DNA from: Mycolicibacterium tusciae JS617
GTDB lineage: Bacteria > Actinomycetota > Actinomycetes > Mycobacteriales > Mycobacteriaceae
Length of the DNA: 64,000 nt
Direction of reading: 5' to 3'
Assembly (NCBI RefSeq): GCF_000243415.2
Contig: NZ_KI912270.1
Coordinates: 4,588,903-4,652,902, forward strand
A program made the translations under genes and the position numbers. Below are positions 9,252 to 18,480 of the stretch, in pieces (the stretch's first letter is position 1; each line of letters opens with the position of its first letter). The notes beneath the pieces were generated by a model. That model was not told where the DNA came from and did not search any database. It saw only the letters and a program-made list of their open reading frames with translations.

Positions 9252-10358
9252 TTAGGGCTGGTAACCGAGGAACTTCAGCGCGCTCATCGCGAACGTGTTG
9301 TCGACCGGGTCGCTACCGCTGCCGGGCACGGTCAAATCCGGGTACGGCTCCGGGCTCTGCGGGCTTTCCGACAGGGATCCACCCCCTTCGCCGAGCAGCG
9401 ACTCCACCAACCCGGGCTGGGCCTCGGGCAGCCCGGCGGGATCGGCGGCCGGTAGCGGTGAGGTGGGCGGGCGCGAGGTCTGCAACACCACCACGTTGAC
9501 CCGGGAGGCCAGCACCCGACGCGGCAGCGCAGCGGTGACCGGCCCGTGCACATTGCCGGTGTCCTGGGTATAGATGTCAGAGACCACGTTGCCGTTGAGG
9601 AAGATGTATTGCAGCCGGGTCACCACCCGATGCTGAAGCCATCGGTCCTGTCCGCCAGGCGTTTTCGCGACCCATCCCGGCGTCGCCTCGACACCGGAAA
9701 TCATGTAGGTCTTGCCGAAATCGACGGTGAGTACCTTGCCTTCGAGCGCCTCATCACGGGATCCGCGCGCGCAGACCCACGCCGAATCGGTGGCGGTGTC
9801 GGTCAACGACTGCGCCGAGGTCGACCCAGCCGCACACGGGGCGCTGGCGGTGTAGGGAAGCGACTGATCCTGCGGGACCGTCGGCGCAGCCGAGGTGGGA
9901 ACCGGCTGCGGCTGAGCCACCGGCATGGCCGCAGGAACATCCGACCGTGGCTGAGTCGACGCGGAGTCGTCGCTGAAGGACACCAGCGCGGCCACGATCG
10001 CCGTCACCGCCACCACCAGCCCAACCCCCAACGCCACGGCGGTGCGCTTAGCGCCGGCATCAACGGGGGTCGCCCCGGTGGCGTCGTCCTCGGCGGCCGG
10101 CGCATCGGGGGCGTCGAGATCCACGGGCGCCTCATCCGCGGCGGGGGCCGCCACCGGCTCCAGATTCGGGTCGGTGACCGCCTCACAGTCGTCGTCCTCG
10201 GTCGCGGGGGCGGTATCTGCGGGGCCGGTGTCGTCGACGTCGAACGCGACCTCGCCGGACTGCACCGTGCCCGCGGCCGGCGCTGCGCCCCGGTCACCGC
10301 CGCTCATCAGCTCATTGACCCAACGGTCATCGGTGAGTGGGTGGGAAGTGTCAGCCAC
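9252..10358 (-). CDS. Single-pass membrane protein with a discoidin (F5/8C)-like exterior domain
   Basis: 368 residues. A very acidic Ala/Asp/Thr-rich cytoplasmic part (1-120) leads to one membrane helix at about 129-150. A Pro-rich spacer and a domain of about 110 residues follow, with motifs such as ALEGKVLTVDFGKTYMISGV and WLQHRVVTRLQYIF typical of discoidin/galactose-binding beta-sandwiches. This suggests carbohydrate or cell-surface binding during mating, which is inference. Its start overlaps the end of the upstream membrane gene by eight bases. Confidence 0.6.
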   Translation of the reverse strand: MADTSHPLTDDRWVNELMSGGDRGAAPAAGTVQSGEVAFDVDDTGPADTAPATEDDDCEAVTDPNLEPVAAPAADEAPVDLDAPDAPAAEDDATGATPVDAGAKRTAVALGVGLVVAVTAIVAALVSFSDDSASTQPRSDVPAAMPVAQPQPVPTSAAPTVPQDQSLPYTASAPCAAGSTSAQSLTDTATDSAWVCARGSRDEALEGKVLTVDFGKTYMISGVEATPGWVAKTPGGQDRWLQHRVVTRLQYIFLNGNVVSDIYTQDTGNVHGPVTAALPRRVLASRVNVVVLQTSRPPTSPLPAADPAGLPEAQPGLVESLLGEGGGSLSESPQSPEPYPDLTVPGSGSDPVDNTFAMSALKFLGYQP

Positions 10359-10716
10359 GGCGCTGGTCCTCGATCACCTCGGCATCGACCACCACGGGCG
10401 CGGGTCGCCAGGCCGGCGGCGGCGGTCCCATCCACACCGGCAGCAGCACCCAGCCGCCCGGCTGGGTCGGCGCCCACCCCACCGGGCGCGACGGCAGCGC
10501 CGAACGCAGGGGGGTCACGGCGCGCCCGGGCGGCAGCGCGCGCATCGGCGGCGAGGCGGACGGGCGGTGGCGGCCCCGCACCGCTTTCATCACCAGGACC
10601 ACGACAGCGATCAGGATCAGTACCGGGGCGAGCTTGATGAGTATCTGCACCACGGCCAGCACGGCTACCGCCATCACGGCGGCCAGCAGGGCGAACAGTG
10701 CCAGTAGTGTCTTCAT
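10351..10716 (-). CDS. Small membrane protein at the head of the conjugation operon
   Basis: 121 residues. Residues 2-47 form one or two membrane helices rich in Ala, Val and Leu. The rest is a basic and Pro-rich tail ending in an acidic stretch (VVVDAEVIEDQ). This is the first gene of the leftward operon, and its start lies 38 bases from the 17-bp palindrome. Family not recognised; an accessory channel protein is possible from context. Confidence 0.55.
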   Translation of the reverse strand: MKTLLALFALLAAVMAVAVLAVVQILIKLAPVLILIAVVVLVMKAVRGRHRPSASPPMRALPPGRAVTPLRSALPSRPVGWAPTQPGGWVLLPVWMGPPPPAWRPAPVVVDAEVIEDQRRG

Positions 10717-10753
10717 GCGGGCAACCTAACGTCGAGGTATGACATATATCGGC

Positions 10754-10770
10754 GGTCACAATTTGTGACC
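10754..10770. promoter_or_regulatory. Perfect 17-bp palindrome between divergent genes (candidate operator)
   Basis: GGTCACAA-T-TTGTGACC is a perfect 8-bp inverted repeat with a one-base centre. It sits in the 80-base gap between the first conjugation gene (start 10716, leftward) and the HTH gene (rightward). The position suggests it is the operator through which the HTH protein controls both promoters. The DNA pattern is direct; the role is inferred. Confidence 0.6.
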
Positions 10771-10805
10771 CGACTTAGCGCATTGGGTGCGGTAGGGTGC
10801 GAAAC

Positions 10806-11312
10806 ATGACGGTCCCAGCCGACGGCGTCGCCCGCCTCATGCACTTCGTCGACGCCCGCTTGGGTCAACTGCGGATGAGCAAGGAAGATGCCAACCGCCG
10901 AGGTTTCCCCCACCCCAGCACGTTGGCCGCTGTCCGCGACCGCGATTCCCAGCACACCCCCACCGTGCGCACGCTGCTGCGCATCGACCGCACCCTGGGC
11001 TGGCAGCCCGGGTCGGCCGCAGTGGTGCTGCTGGGCGGCACCCCGCTCAGTGTCACCGCCCGAACCACCCGTGGCGTGCGCGCTCACGAGCAGTCCTCGA
11101 CGCCGATGACGGCCCAGGACGTCATTGACCGGCTGCTGGGCCAACTGCACGACGAAATCGAGCGAGCCCGCAACGACGTGCGCGCCGTCGATGACCGCCT
11201 CCAGCGGCTCTACACAGTGCATGAACGGCTGAGCCAGGAGTTCCGCGTCGATCACACGCTGGTCGAGGAGTTCGACGACCAGGACACGGTCACCGGCACC
11301 GTGCAGCACTGA
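10806..11312 (+). CDS. HTH-type regulator with C-terminal coiled coil
   Basis: 168 residues from ATG 10806, preceded by AGGG eight bases upstream; a GTG at 10797 is an alternative. The N-terminal ~75 residues have an Xre-like layout (LGQLRMSKEDANRRGFPHPS, then TVRTLLRIDRTLGW). The part from about 100 to 150 is a charged coiled coil (LLGQLHDEIERARNDVRAVD). It is divergent from the conjugation operon with a 17-bp palindrome between, so it is the likely repressor of transfer genes. No ligand-binding domain is visible. Confidence 0.6.
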   Translation: MTVPADGVARLMHFVDARLGQLRMSKEDANRRGFPHPSTLAAVRDRDSQHTPTVRTLLRIDRTLGWQPGSAAVVLLGGTPLSVTARTTRGVRAHEQSSTPMTAQDVIDRLLGQLHDEIERARNDVRAVDDRLQRLYTVHERLSQEFRVDHTLVEEFDDQDTVTGTVQH

Positions 11313-11326
11313 GGTGCGCGCCGCGC

Positions 11327-11983
11327 TCACCATCGCGGCATCCGCTCGCCGTGTTCGGGCAGCGGCCGCGGCTCCACCACCGGTGGGCCGGTGATCTCGT
11401 AGGGCCCCAGAATCTCGGCGGCATCCTCGGCAGACAGCGTGGGCTCCGGCGGCGTCAACGGCCACCACCGCTCCGAGCCGGGGATCGCCAACCAGCCTTC
11501 GGCGATGCCGTACACCCCGGCCACCAAGGGCGCCGCGGCGACCTGGGCGCACAGCCACGGCACGACCAGCATCTGACCCAACGTCGGGGCCGGGTCATAC
11601 AGCGCGATAATCGGCAGCCCCAGCGCGGCCCCCGACCACAGCAAGGCAGCGGTGGGGAAGGCCCGAAGTGTCGCCGGAATCAGGTTCACCAGAACAGTTT
11701 TGAGTGCCACGCCGGCTAACCAGCCCAGCGGAACACACACCGCCAGCACTGCCACCGCCACCAGTTCCACCTCTGAGGTCGGCGACTTGGCCACTCGCAG
11801 GATCAACGGCGGCAGCGACGTGTCGTCATGCGGGTCGGGCACCGCGGCCACCGTGTCGCGCTGGCGAGCTCGCACGCGGCGGCCCAGCTGCTCGGCGCGG
11901 CGACGCTGAATCAGCGACCATCCCTGCCGCCGGGCAATCCAGGCCCGGCGCACCTCATCGAACTTGTCGCTGGGATCAGCCAT
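11327..11983 (-). CDS. Membrane protein of unknown function
   Basis: 218 residues: a basic cytoplasmic N-terminus (about 1-70, many Arg), then three to four hydrophobic segments (about 75-100, 105-125, 130-165), and an acidic, Pro-rich tail. An AGGG eight bases before the ATG can serve as ribosome binding site. It converges on the HTH gene with 14 bases between. Its place beside the conjugation block suggests an accessory transfer or surface function, but I do not recognise the family. Confidence 0.5.
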   Translation of the reverse strand: MADPSDKFDEVRRAWIARRQGWSLIQRRRAEQLGRRVRARQRDTVAAVPDPHDDTSLPPLILRVAKSPTSEVELVAVAVLAVCVPLGWLAGVALKTVLVNLIPATLRAFPTAALLWSGAALGLPIIALYDPAPTLGQMLVVPWLCAQVAAAPLVAGVYGIAEGWLAIPGSERWWPLTPPEPTLSAEDAAEILGPYEITGPPVVEPRPLPEHGERMPRW

Positions 11984-12066
11984 AAAACGACCCTAAAACG
12001 CGTCAAAGGGTAGCTCGTGCACTATTTTTGCGACTCCGACTCCCGCACTCTCGCTGATGTCGAGCG

Positions 12067-12459
12067 CTACACCACACCGCGGTTCGCCGCAGCGGCGTCG
12101 GCGAACCGTTGCGCGCCGTCGAAGTAGTGCCGGGCATAGCGCAGCTGCACAGCAGTGGCGTCGCCGGCCACCAGCACAGTGGCGGCCTCGTCACGCGCCG
12201 AGAGGGCGTGGTGGCGGCGGCGATGGGTGTCGGTACACACAAACACCGCGTACTGAAGGTCTTTGCGGGCCTGCGCAAGCGCGGTCGAGGTGTCGACATG
12301 GGCGCCCAGGGCGTCCTGTGCGTGCGGCGAGTGGTCACAGCACGCGTGTGCTGGCAACACCTGCGCGACAACCGAACTCATCGCCTCGACGCCAACGCGC
12401 CTTGCCATTGGCTCGTTGGCGATGGCTGTCTCTGCTGCTGCTGCTGCTCCTGTAGACAT
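12067..12459 (-). CDS. Hypothetical soluble protein, 130 aa
   Basis: Starts at ATG 12459. It is Ala/His/Asp-rich with Cys-His clusters (LPAHACCDHSPHAQD) and ends in NRGVV. No membrane segment is seen. The same frame continues upstream into the IS110 remnant, so its natural 5' region may have been replaced by the insertion. The His/Cys-rich patch could bind metal, but this is only a possibility. Family unknown. Confidence 0.4.
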   Translation of the reverse strand: MSTGAAAAAETAIANEPMARRVGVEAMSSVVAQVLPAHACCDHSPHAQDALGAHVDTSTALAQARKDLQYAVFVCTDTHRRRHHALSARDEAATVLVAGDATAVQLRYARHYFDGAQRFADAAAANRGVV

Positions 12460-12485
12460 CCCAGGGGCGTAACTCGTCAAGCGCT

Positions 12486-13405
12486 TCAGCGATTTGGCGG
12501 TGTGCCCCATGCAGTGGTTTCGCTGTAGGTGGTGTGGTGGCGTAGGCAGCCGTGCAGTGTGCCGACGAGTCGGTTGCCTAGGGCGCGTAGGGCTTGGTGG
12601 TGCAGGTCGCCGGCGGCGCGGCGCTGGTCGTAGTAGGCCCGTGCGCCGGGGCTGTTGGTGAGCGCACAGAGGGCCCAATGGTCGATGGCGTCGTAGAGAC
12701 GGCGATTGCGGACGTGGCGGGCCAGGATGGCGCGTTTCTTGCCTGAAGCCACCGTCAGGGGTGATGTTCCGGCGTAGTTTTTGCGAGACTTGGCGGTGGT
12801 GTAGCGGTCGGGGTCGTCCCCGAACTCACCGAGCACCCGGGCGCCGAGGATGACACCGAGTCCTGGCAGGGAGAGGTAGATGTCGGCGTCCGGGTGCGTC
12901 TCAAAATGTGTCGACAGCTCAGCCTCGAGGTCGGCAATCTGGTGGTTCAGCTCAGCAATGATGCCGACCGCGGCACGGATGGTCGCGGCGAATGCGGCCG
13001 TGATCGCTGTCGGGGCGGTGAGCTGCTCGGCACGTAGCGCTGCCATGATCTCTGCAGCCCTAGCATCAATGTTGCGTTGTCGCCCAGCATGTTTGAGCGC
13101 CGAGCGGACCTTGGCCAAGCTCAGGCGAGCAGCATCGTCAGGACTGGGCGCACGCCCCAGAACGGCCAAGGCATCACGGTCCGCCAGGTTGTCGAACGCC
13201 TCCAGCGCACCGGGGTAGTACTCGCGTAGCGCCGAGCGCAGTGCGTTGGTGTGCCGGGTGCGGGCCCAGATCAGATTCTGGTGCCCTCGGGCCAGGACCT
13301 TGAGCGCCTCAGCCTGCGCGCTGTCGCCAGACAACGGACGGTGGTTGTGCCGGTCGGTGCGGACCAGGTCGGCGAGCAGCTTGGCATCGCCGGGCGCCGT
13401 GCAGA
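12486..13405 (-). pseudogene. IS110-family transposase, N-terminus missing
   Basis: From about 13405 down to the stop at 12486 the translation matches an IS110/IS116 transposase. It begins within the end of the DEDD catalytic domain (PGDAKLLADLVRTDRHNHR), has the middle helical part, and then the C-terminal transposase_20 domain (LSLPGLGVILGARVLGEFGD, YAGTSPLTVASGKK, RAYYDQRRAAG). The first ~90 residues with the leading catalytic Asp/Glu are absent; upstream in-frame sequence (13406-13586) is unrelated and overlaps the neighbouring gene. It is therefore inactive by itself. The truncation point marks a recombination junction. Confidence 0.8.
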
Positions 13406-13494
13406 TCCTGATCCTGATCGCCTTACTGCTGTCGCAGACCTGCGGCGTCGCGGCCACCGTCGAGGCCGCAGGTGCGTGCGATGCGCGAATAGCT

Positions 13495-15039
13495 TCACTG
13501 GCGGCTTCGGGGGCGATTGGGCTCGACAAGCTGGTCGACGGGAGCGTGGTCATCGGTGAGCACCTGGGCGTCGCCGATCCAGGCACTCAGATCATCGTCG
13601 GCGACGAATGCCCACTGCGTTGCGTGAGCATCCAGTGCGTCTTGGATGGCCCGCGGGTCGATTCGTCGGTCGGAGGCGAGGACGACGAAGTTGCCGCCGA
13701 TGGATGCAGTAGCCGGATCGACGCCGACGTCGTTGGGTTCGCCCGCAAGGACAACGTGATCGAAGACCTGCTCGAGGGTGGCGACCTCGGCACGTATGAA
13801 GGCCAGGTCCCCGTAGTCGATCAGGTTGGCAACGTAAACGCCGTCTGCGTTGAGCACTCGGCGAATGTCGGCTATCGCTTCGATGGTCGTGAGATGCCAT
13901 GGGACGCTGACACCTCCGAACGCGTCGCCGACGACGAGATCACGGCTGCCTGCGGCGAGTTGGCGCAGGCCCAGCCTGGCGTCCTCGACATGTACGTCGA
14001 TCCCGGTCTCTGATGTCAGACCGAGCTTTTCGCGGTCTATACGCACGACGCCGCTATCGATCTCGGAGACGAGGCTTCGCGTTTCGGGCCGTGCCGCGGC
14101 GAGATATCGGGGGAAAGTGAGCCCGCCTCCACCAAGGTGGTAGGCCGCGAGCGGCTCGCCCGCAGAAAATGCGGCGTCAACGGCGGCCGCAAAGGCGCGG
14201 ACGTAGGTGAACTGCAGGAGGTTCGGATCGTTGATGTCAACGTAGGAGTGCCGCACACCGTCCAGTACGAGTGTGCGGCCGCTGTCGCGCTCGGGGTCCG
14301 CGACGATCCCGGCGCAGTGGTATTGGGTCTCCACATCGCAGCCACCGGGAGCGACGTAGCCGGCGAGACCGCCGGCGACGATCACGATCGCGAGTACCGC
14401 GGCGTTTCCGCTGCGCAATGTGCGCATTCGCCACTCGACAACGGCACTGCTCAACACCAGTAGCGCTCCGAGGCCAACCAGGATGGCGCTGACCGGCAGC
14501 CGCGAGATCAAGACGAATCCGGTGATGACGGTGCCGGCGATGGCCCCCACGGTGCCCACCCCCGACAGCGACCCGACGACTGTCCCGGTCTGGGCAAGCC
14601 TGGTCAGACGCATCTTCGTCACCATCGGCGTCACGGCGGACAGCAGGGCGCCTGGCAGCAGTATGGTCAGCGATGCAAGCAGGAGCAGCGCCGGCGGCGC
14701 CCACTCCGCTGCCGTTCGGACCACCGCCGGGGTGAAGGCGACGACGGCGCCCGACACACCCAGCGCGGGCCCAATGAGGCGGCGCGAATCAATCTTGTCG
14801 GCAATGCGCCCACCCGCCCAGGAACCGAGGGCGATCGCGGAGAGTGCGATGCCGATCACCAGAGTGCTGGTCTCGAGCGTTAGCCCCAGGTAGGGAGCCA
14901 GCAATCGCAGAGCGGTGATCTCGACAACCAGGACGGCGGCCGAGGACACGAACACAAGGACTACCGCGGCACGGGCACCCACACCGGGAACGTGCGGGGG
15001 CGAGGGCTGCTCGTCAGGTGGAGAGGACGCTTCGGACAC
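13495..15039 (-). CDS. Membrane-anchored spermidine-synthase-like protein
   Basis: 514 residues from GTG 15039, with GAGGA eight bases upstream. Residues about 20-240 form seven or eight membrane helices typical of the MFS-like part of large spermidine-synthase-like proteins. Residues about 250-510 are a methyltransferase-fold spermidine-synthase-like domain (AAYHLGGGGLTFPRYLAA, SEIDSGVVRIDREKLGL, DLVVGDAFGGVSVPWHL). Such fusions are common in actinobacteria and few have a proven substrate. The 3' end abuts the IS110 junction, so the last residues may have been altered. Confidence 0.75.
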   Translation of the reverse strand: MSEASSPPDEQPSPPHVPGVGARAAVVLVFVSSAAVLVVEITALRLLAPYLGLTLETSTLVIGIALSAIALGSWAGGRIADKIDSRRLIGPALGVSGAVVAFTPAVVRTAAEWAPPALLLLASLTILLPGALLSAVTPMVTKMRLTRLAQTGTVVGSLSGVGTVGAIAGTVITGFVLISRLPVSAILVGLGALLVLSSAVVEWRMRTLRSGNAAVLAIVIVAGGLAGYVAPGGCDVETQYHCAGIVADPERDSGRTLVLDGVRHSYVDINDPNLLQFTYVRAFAAAVDAAFSAGEPLAAYHLGGGGLTFPRYLAAARPETRSLVSEIDSGVVRIDREKLGLTSETGIDVHVEDARLGLRQLAAGSRDLVVGDAFGGVSVPWHLTTIEAIADIRRVLNADGVYVANLIDYGDLAFIRAEVATLEQVFDHVVLAGEPNDVGVDPATASIGGNFVVLASDRRIDPRAIQDALDAHATQWAFVADDDLSAWIGDAQVLTDDHAPVDQLVEPNRPRSRQ

Positions 15040-15177
15040 AATTGCTATCCTCGCAAAGCTTCCGGCCTCGTCATCGTAGGGCGACGATCCTTCCGTGCGT
15101 GTAAGTGCAGCGGCGTCGAGCCGTCCGGCATGACCGTGTTCCCCTTGGGTGCACACCGTGGCGGGGTCATGGCATCA

Positions 15178-15778
<601 letters not shown>

Positions 15779-15839
15779 CGCCAGCTCGGAACCATCCGAC
15801 ATCACGCTCCAAGACCAAACACAGAAGAGGAGATCAATC

Positions 15840-16256
15840 ATGAGTTACGCACTGTCGACCACGCTGCACACCTCGTTCGAGGACGCGGTGGAACGGACCC
15901 GCAAAGCGTTAGCGGACCAGGGTTTCGGTGTGCTCACCGAGATCGATATGAAGGCCACGCTGAAAGCCAAACTCGGTGAAGACATGGAGGACTACCTGAT
16001 CCTCGGGGCCTGTAACCCGCCGCTGGCGCACCGCGCGGTCAACGTAGACCGTCAGATCGGATTGCTGCTGCCCTGCAACGTGGTTGTGCGTGCCGACCCC
16101 GCGGCTGGCGATGACACGGTGATCGTCGACGCGATGGATCCGCAGGTGATGGTTCGCCTCTCCGATCAGCCGGGGCTGCGGGAGGTCGCCGACGACGCCG
16201 CGGTCAAGCTGCAGGCCGCGATCGATTCCCTCGGCCAGACGGCCGACGCGCGGTAG
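15840..16256 (+). CDS. DUF302-domain protein, copy A
   Basis: 138 residues, 61 bases after the regulator and preceded by AGAGGAG. The whole protein is one DUF302 domain (GFGVLTEIDMKATLKAKLGE, then LILGACNPPLAHRAV, then GLLLPCNVVV). A Cys in each of the two motifs ACNPPLA and LPCNVVV is typical of the family and could bind thiols or metal. Function is unknown, but DUF302 genes repeatedly accompany rhodanese and sulfur-oxidation genes. Copy B at 55440-55856 has the same length. Confidence 0.8.
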   Translation: MSYALSTTLHTSFEDAVERTRKALADQGFGVLTEIDMKATLKAKLGEDMEDYLILGACNPPLAHRAVNVDRQIGLLLPCNVVVRADPAAGDDTVIVDAMDPQVMVRLSDQPGLREVADDAAVKLQAAIDSLGQTADAR

Positions 16257-16287
16257 ATCGGAATTCGGTCCCGTCCGTGCCGCGGAT

Positions 16288-17076
16288 GTGGACGCCCCAA
16301 TCGTGACGATCCCGCTCGCATTGGCCCTTGGGGCGATCATCGGCGTGCTGCTGGGATTGCTTGGCGGCGGCGGGTCGATCCTGGCCGTTCCCGCGTTGGT
16401 GTACGGCCTGGGACTCGACATCGAGCAGGCGATCCCGATCTCCCTGATCGTGATCGCCGTCGCCTCCGCCGTCGGCGCCCTGCCGAAAATCCGCGCCCAC
16501 CACGTCGAATGGCGATTGGCCGGCATTTTCGCCGCCGCCGGTATCCCGGCCACCTTCGTCGGTGCCGCCATCGGACGCCTCCTTCCGCAGCCGGCGATCA
16601 TGATCGGCTTCGCCACGGTGATGATCGCCGCGGGAGTGCGGATGCTGCTCGACCGCGCCGACACCGGCACCGCCTGCAAAGTAGGCGACTCCGGAATCAA
16701 CTGGCGCCGATGCGCCTCACGATCCATCCCCGCCGGTGTCCTCGTCGGCCTGTTGACAGGACTGTTCGGTGTCGGCGGCGGCTTCCTCATCATTCCCGCC
16801 CTGGTGCTGATGCTGGGGGTGGAAATGCCGATCGCGATCGGCACCTCGTTGCTGATCATCGTCGCGAATTCCGCAGCCGGGCTGATCTCACATGTGAGCA
16901 GCGCCAGCATCGACTGGTCGATCACTACCGCATTCGTCGGGACGGCGATTGTTGCATCACTGATCGCCGGGCACTTCGGCACCAAAATCGACACCGGCAG
17001 GCTCCAGCGCTGGTTCGCCTACCTGGTCTTCGCCGTCGCCGCCTACGTCCTCATCGACACCATCGTCCTGCACTAA
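16288..17076 (+). CDS. TauE/SafE-family sulfite/sulfonate exporter, copy A
   Basis: 262 residues from a GTG at 16288; a GTG at 16303 is an alternative giving the same N-terminus as copy B. Two repeats of about four helices each carry the TauE glycine-rich motifs (GLLGGGGSILAVPALVYGLG and GLFGVGGGFLIIPALVLMLG). TauE/SafE proteins move sulfite, thiosulfate or organosulfonates out of the cell. Here it probably removes sulfite made by the MBL-rhodanese enzyme. It lies 31 bases after DUF302 and 45 before the MBL gene. Confidence 0.85.
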   Translation: MDAPIVTIPLALALGAIIGVLLGLLGGGGSILAVPALVYGLGLDIEQAIPISLIVIAVASAVGALPKIRAHHVEWRLAGIFAAAGIPATFVGAAIGRLLPQPAIMIGFATVMIAAGVRMLLDRADTGTACKVGDSGINWRRCASRSIPAGVLVGLLTGLFGVGGGFLIIPALVLMLGVEMPIAIGTSLLIIVANSAAGLISHVSSASIDWSITTAFVGTAIVASLIAGHFGTKIDTGRLQRWFAYLVFAVAAYVLIDTIVLH

Positions 17077-17121
17077 CCCACACCCAACCGTCTAGAAAAC
17101 AGAACACAGAGGAGCTAGAAC

Positions 17122-18480
17122 ATGGACGTGTCAATCATCGAGACCTCCGGGCTAGGTGACCGCAGCTACCTGGTCGACGAGGGCGAGGTCGCCGTCGTCA
17201 TCGACCCCCAGCGCGACATCGACCGGATACTCGAGCTGGCCCGTGACCGCGGCGTCCGGATCACCCACGTTCTGGAAACCCACATCCACAACGACTACGT
17301 AACCGGCGGCCTGGAGCTCTCCCGCACGACCGGCGCCCAATACGTCGTGCCGGCCGGTGACGACGTCGACTACCAGCGCCGAGCGGTCGCCGACGGCGAC
17401 ACCATTGAAGGCCCGATCCAGTTGCAGGTCATGCACACCCCCGGGCACACCCACCATCACGTCAGCTACGTGCTGCGCGACTCCGCCGGCTCCATCGTCG
17501 GCGTGTTCACGGGCGGGTCGATGCTGCACGGCACCACCGGGCGAACCGACCTGCTCGGCGACGAACACACCCAAGCCCTGACCCGGGCGCAGTTCCACTC
17601 CGTTCGCCGTCTCGCCGACGAGCTGCCCACCGACACCCAGGTGTATCCCACCCATGGGTTCGGCAGCTTCTGCTCGGCCACGCCGGCCAGCGGGGACTCG
17701 TCCACCATCGCCGAACAACGCGAAGACAACCCCGCGCTGACCCAAGACGAGCAGACCTACATCAACGAACTCCTCGCCGGCCTGAGCGCCTACCCCGCCT
17801 ACTACGCGCACATGGGCGTGATCAACAAGAAGGGGCCCGCGCCGGTCGACCTGTCGATACCCGAACCGGTCGACCCGGCTGACCTGCGCCGGCGCATCGA
17901 AGCCGGCGAATGGGTCGTCGATCTACGCAACCGCACCGCTTATGCCGCCGGGCATCTCGGCGGCACGCTGGGCTTCGAACTGTCCGGCTCGTTCGTCAGC
18001 TATCTTGGCTGGCTCTACACCTGGGGCGCCCCGCTCACCCTCATCGGTGACGACAAAGACCAAATCACCAATGCCCGACGCGAACTCGTCCGCATCGGAA
18101 TTGACGACCTGGCCGGAGCGGCCGTCGGCGACATCCACACCTTGGCAGACGGCATCACTCTGCGGTCCTACCGCGTCGCGGACTTCACCGACCTCGCCGC
18201 CGCAATCGGCGACGACAATCTCACCGTCCTCGACCTCACCGTCCTCGACGTCCGCCAATACGGCGAATACGACGGCAGCCACATTCCCGGCGCACTCAAC
18301 ATTCCGCTGCACGAACTCCGCAAGCGCTCGGACGACGTGCCCTCCGGAGAAATCTGGGTGCACTGCGCATCCGGCTACCGCTCATCCATCGCCGCCTCGA
18401 TGATCGACCGGCCCGACCGCACCGTCGTCCTCGTCGACGACACCTTCGACCACGCCGAAAAACTCGGCCTCACTACCTGA
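17122..18480 (+). CDS. MBL-fold / double-rhodanese fusion (persulfide-oxidation candidate), copy A
   Basis: 452 residues, with GAGGAG upstream. The MBL domain (1-250) has metal ligands H54, H56, D58 (THIHND) and H109 (PGHTHHH). The FTGD aspartate that binds iron in ETHE1/CstB persulfide dioxygenases is Gly here (FTGGSML, about 129-135). The first rhodanese domain (about 265-340) lacks a catalytic Cys; the second has VHCASGYRSS with Cys about 415. Related fusions convert persulfide to sulfite or thiosulfate. Copy A carries a duplicated LTVLD segment absent from copy B. Last gene of the operon. Confidence 0.85.
   Translation: MDVSIIETSGLGDRSYLVDEGEVAVVIDPQRDIDRILELARDRGVRITHVLETHIHNDYVTGGLELSRTTGAQYVVPAGDDVDYQRRAVADGDTIEGPIQLQVMHTPGHTHHHVSYVLRDSAGSIVGVFTGGSMLHGTTGRTDLLGDEHTQALTRAQFHSVRRLADELPTDTQVYPTHGFGSFCSATPASGDSSTIAEQREDNPALTQDEQTYINELLAGLSAYPAYYAHMGVINKKGPAPVDLSIPEPVDPADLRRRIEAGEWVVDLRNRTAYAAGHLGGTLGFELSGSFVSYLGWLYTWGAPLTLIGDDKDQITNARRELVRIGIDDLAGAAVGDIHTLADGITLRSYRVADFTDLAAAIGDDNLTVLDLTVLDVRQYGEYDGSHIPGALNIPLHELRKRSDDVPSGEIWVHCASGYRSSIAASMIDRPDRTVVLVDDTFDHAEKLGLTT
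18220..18249 (+). repeat. 15-bp tandem duplication inside MBL-rhodanese copy A
   Basis: CTCACCGTCCTCGAC occurs twice in perfect tandem (18220-18234 and 18235-18249), adding five residues (LTVLD) at the start of the second rhodanese domain. Copy B has a single unit here (NLSVLDVRQ). The frame is kept. Confidence 0.9.
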
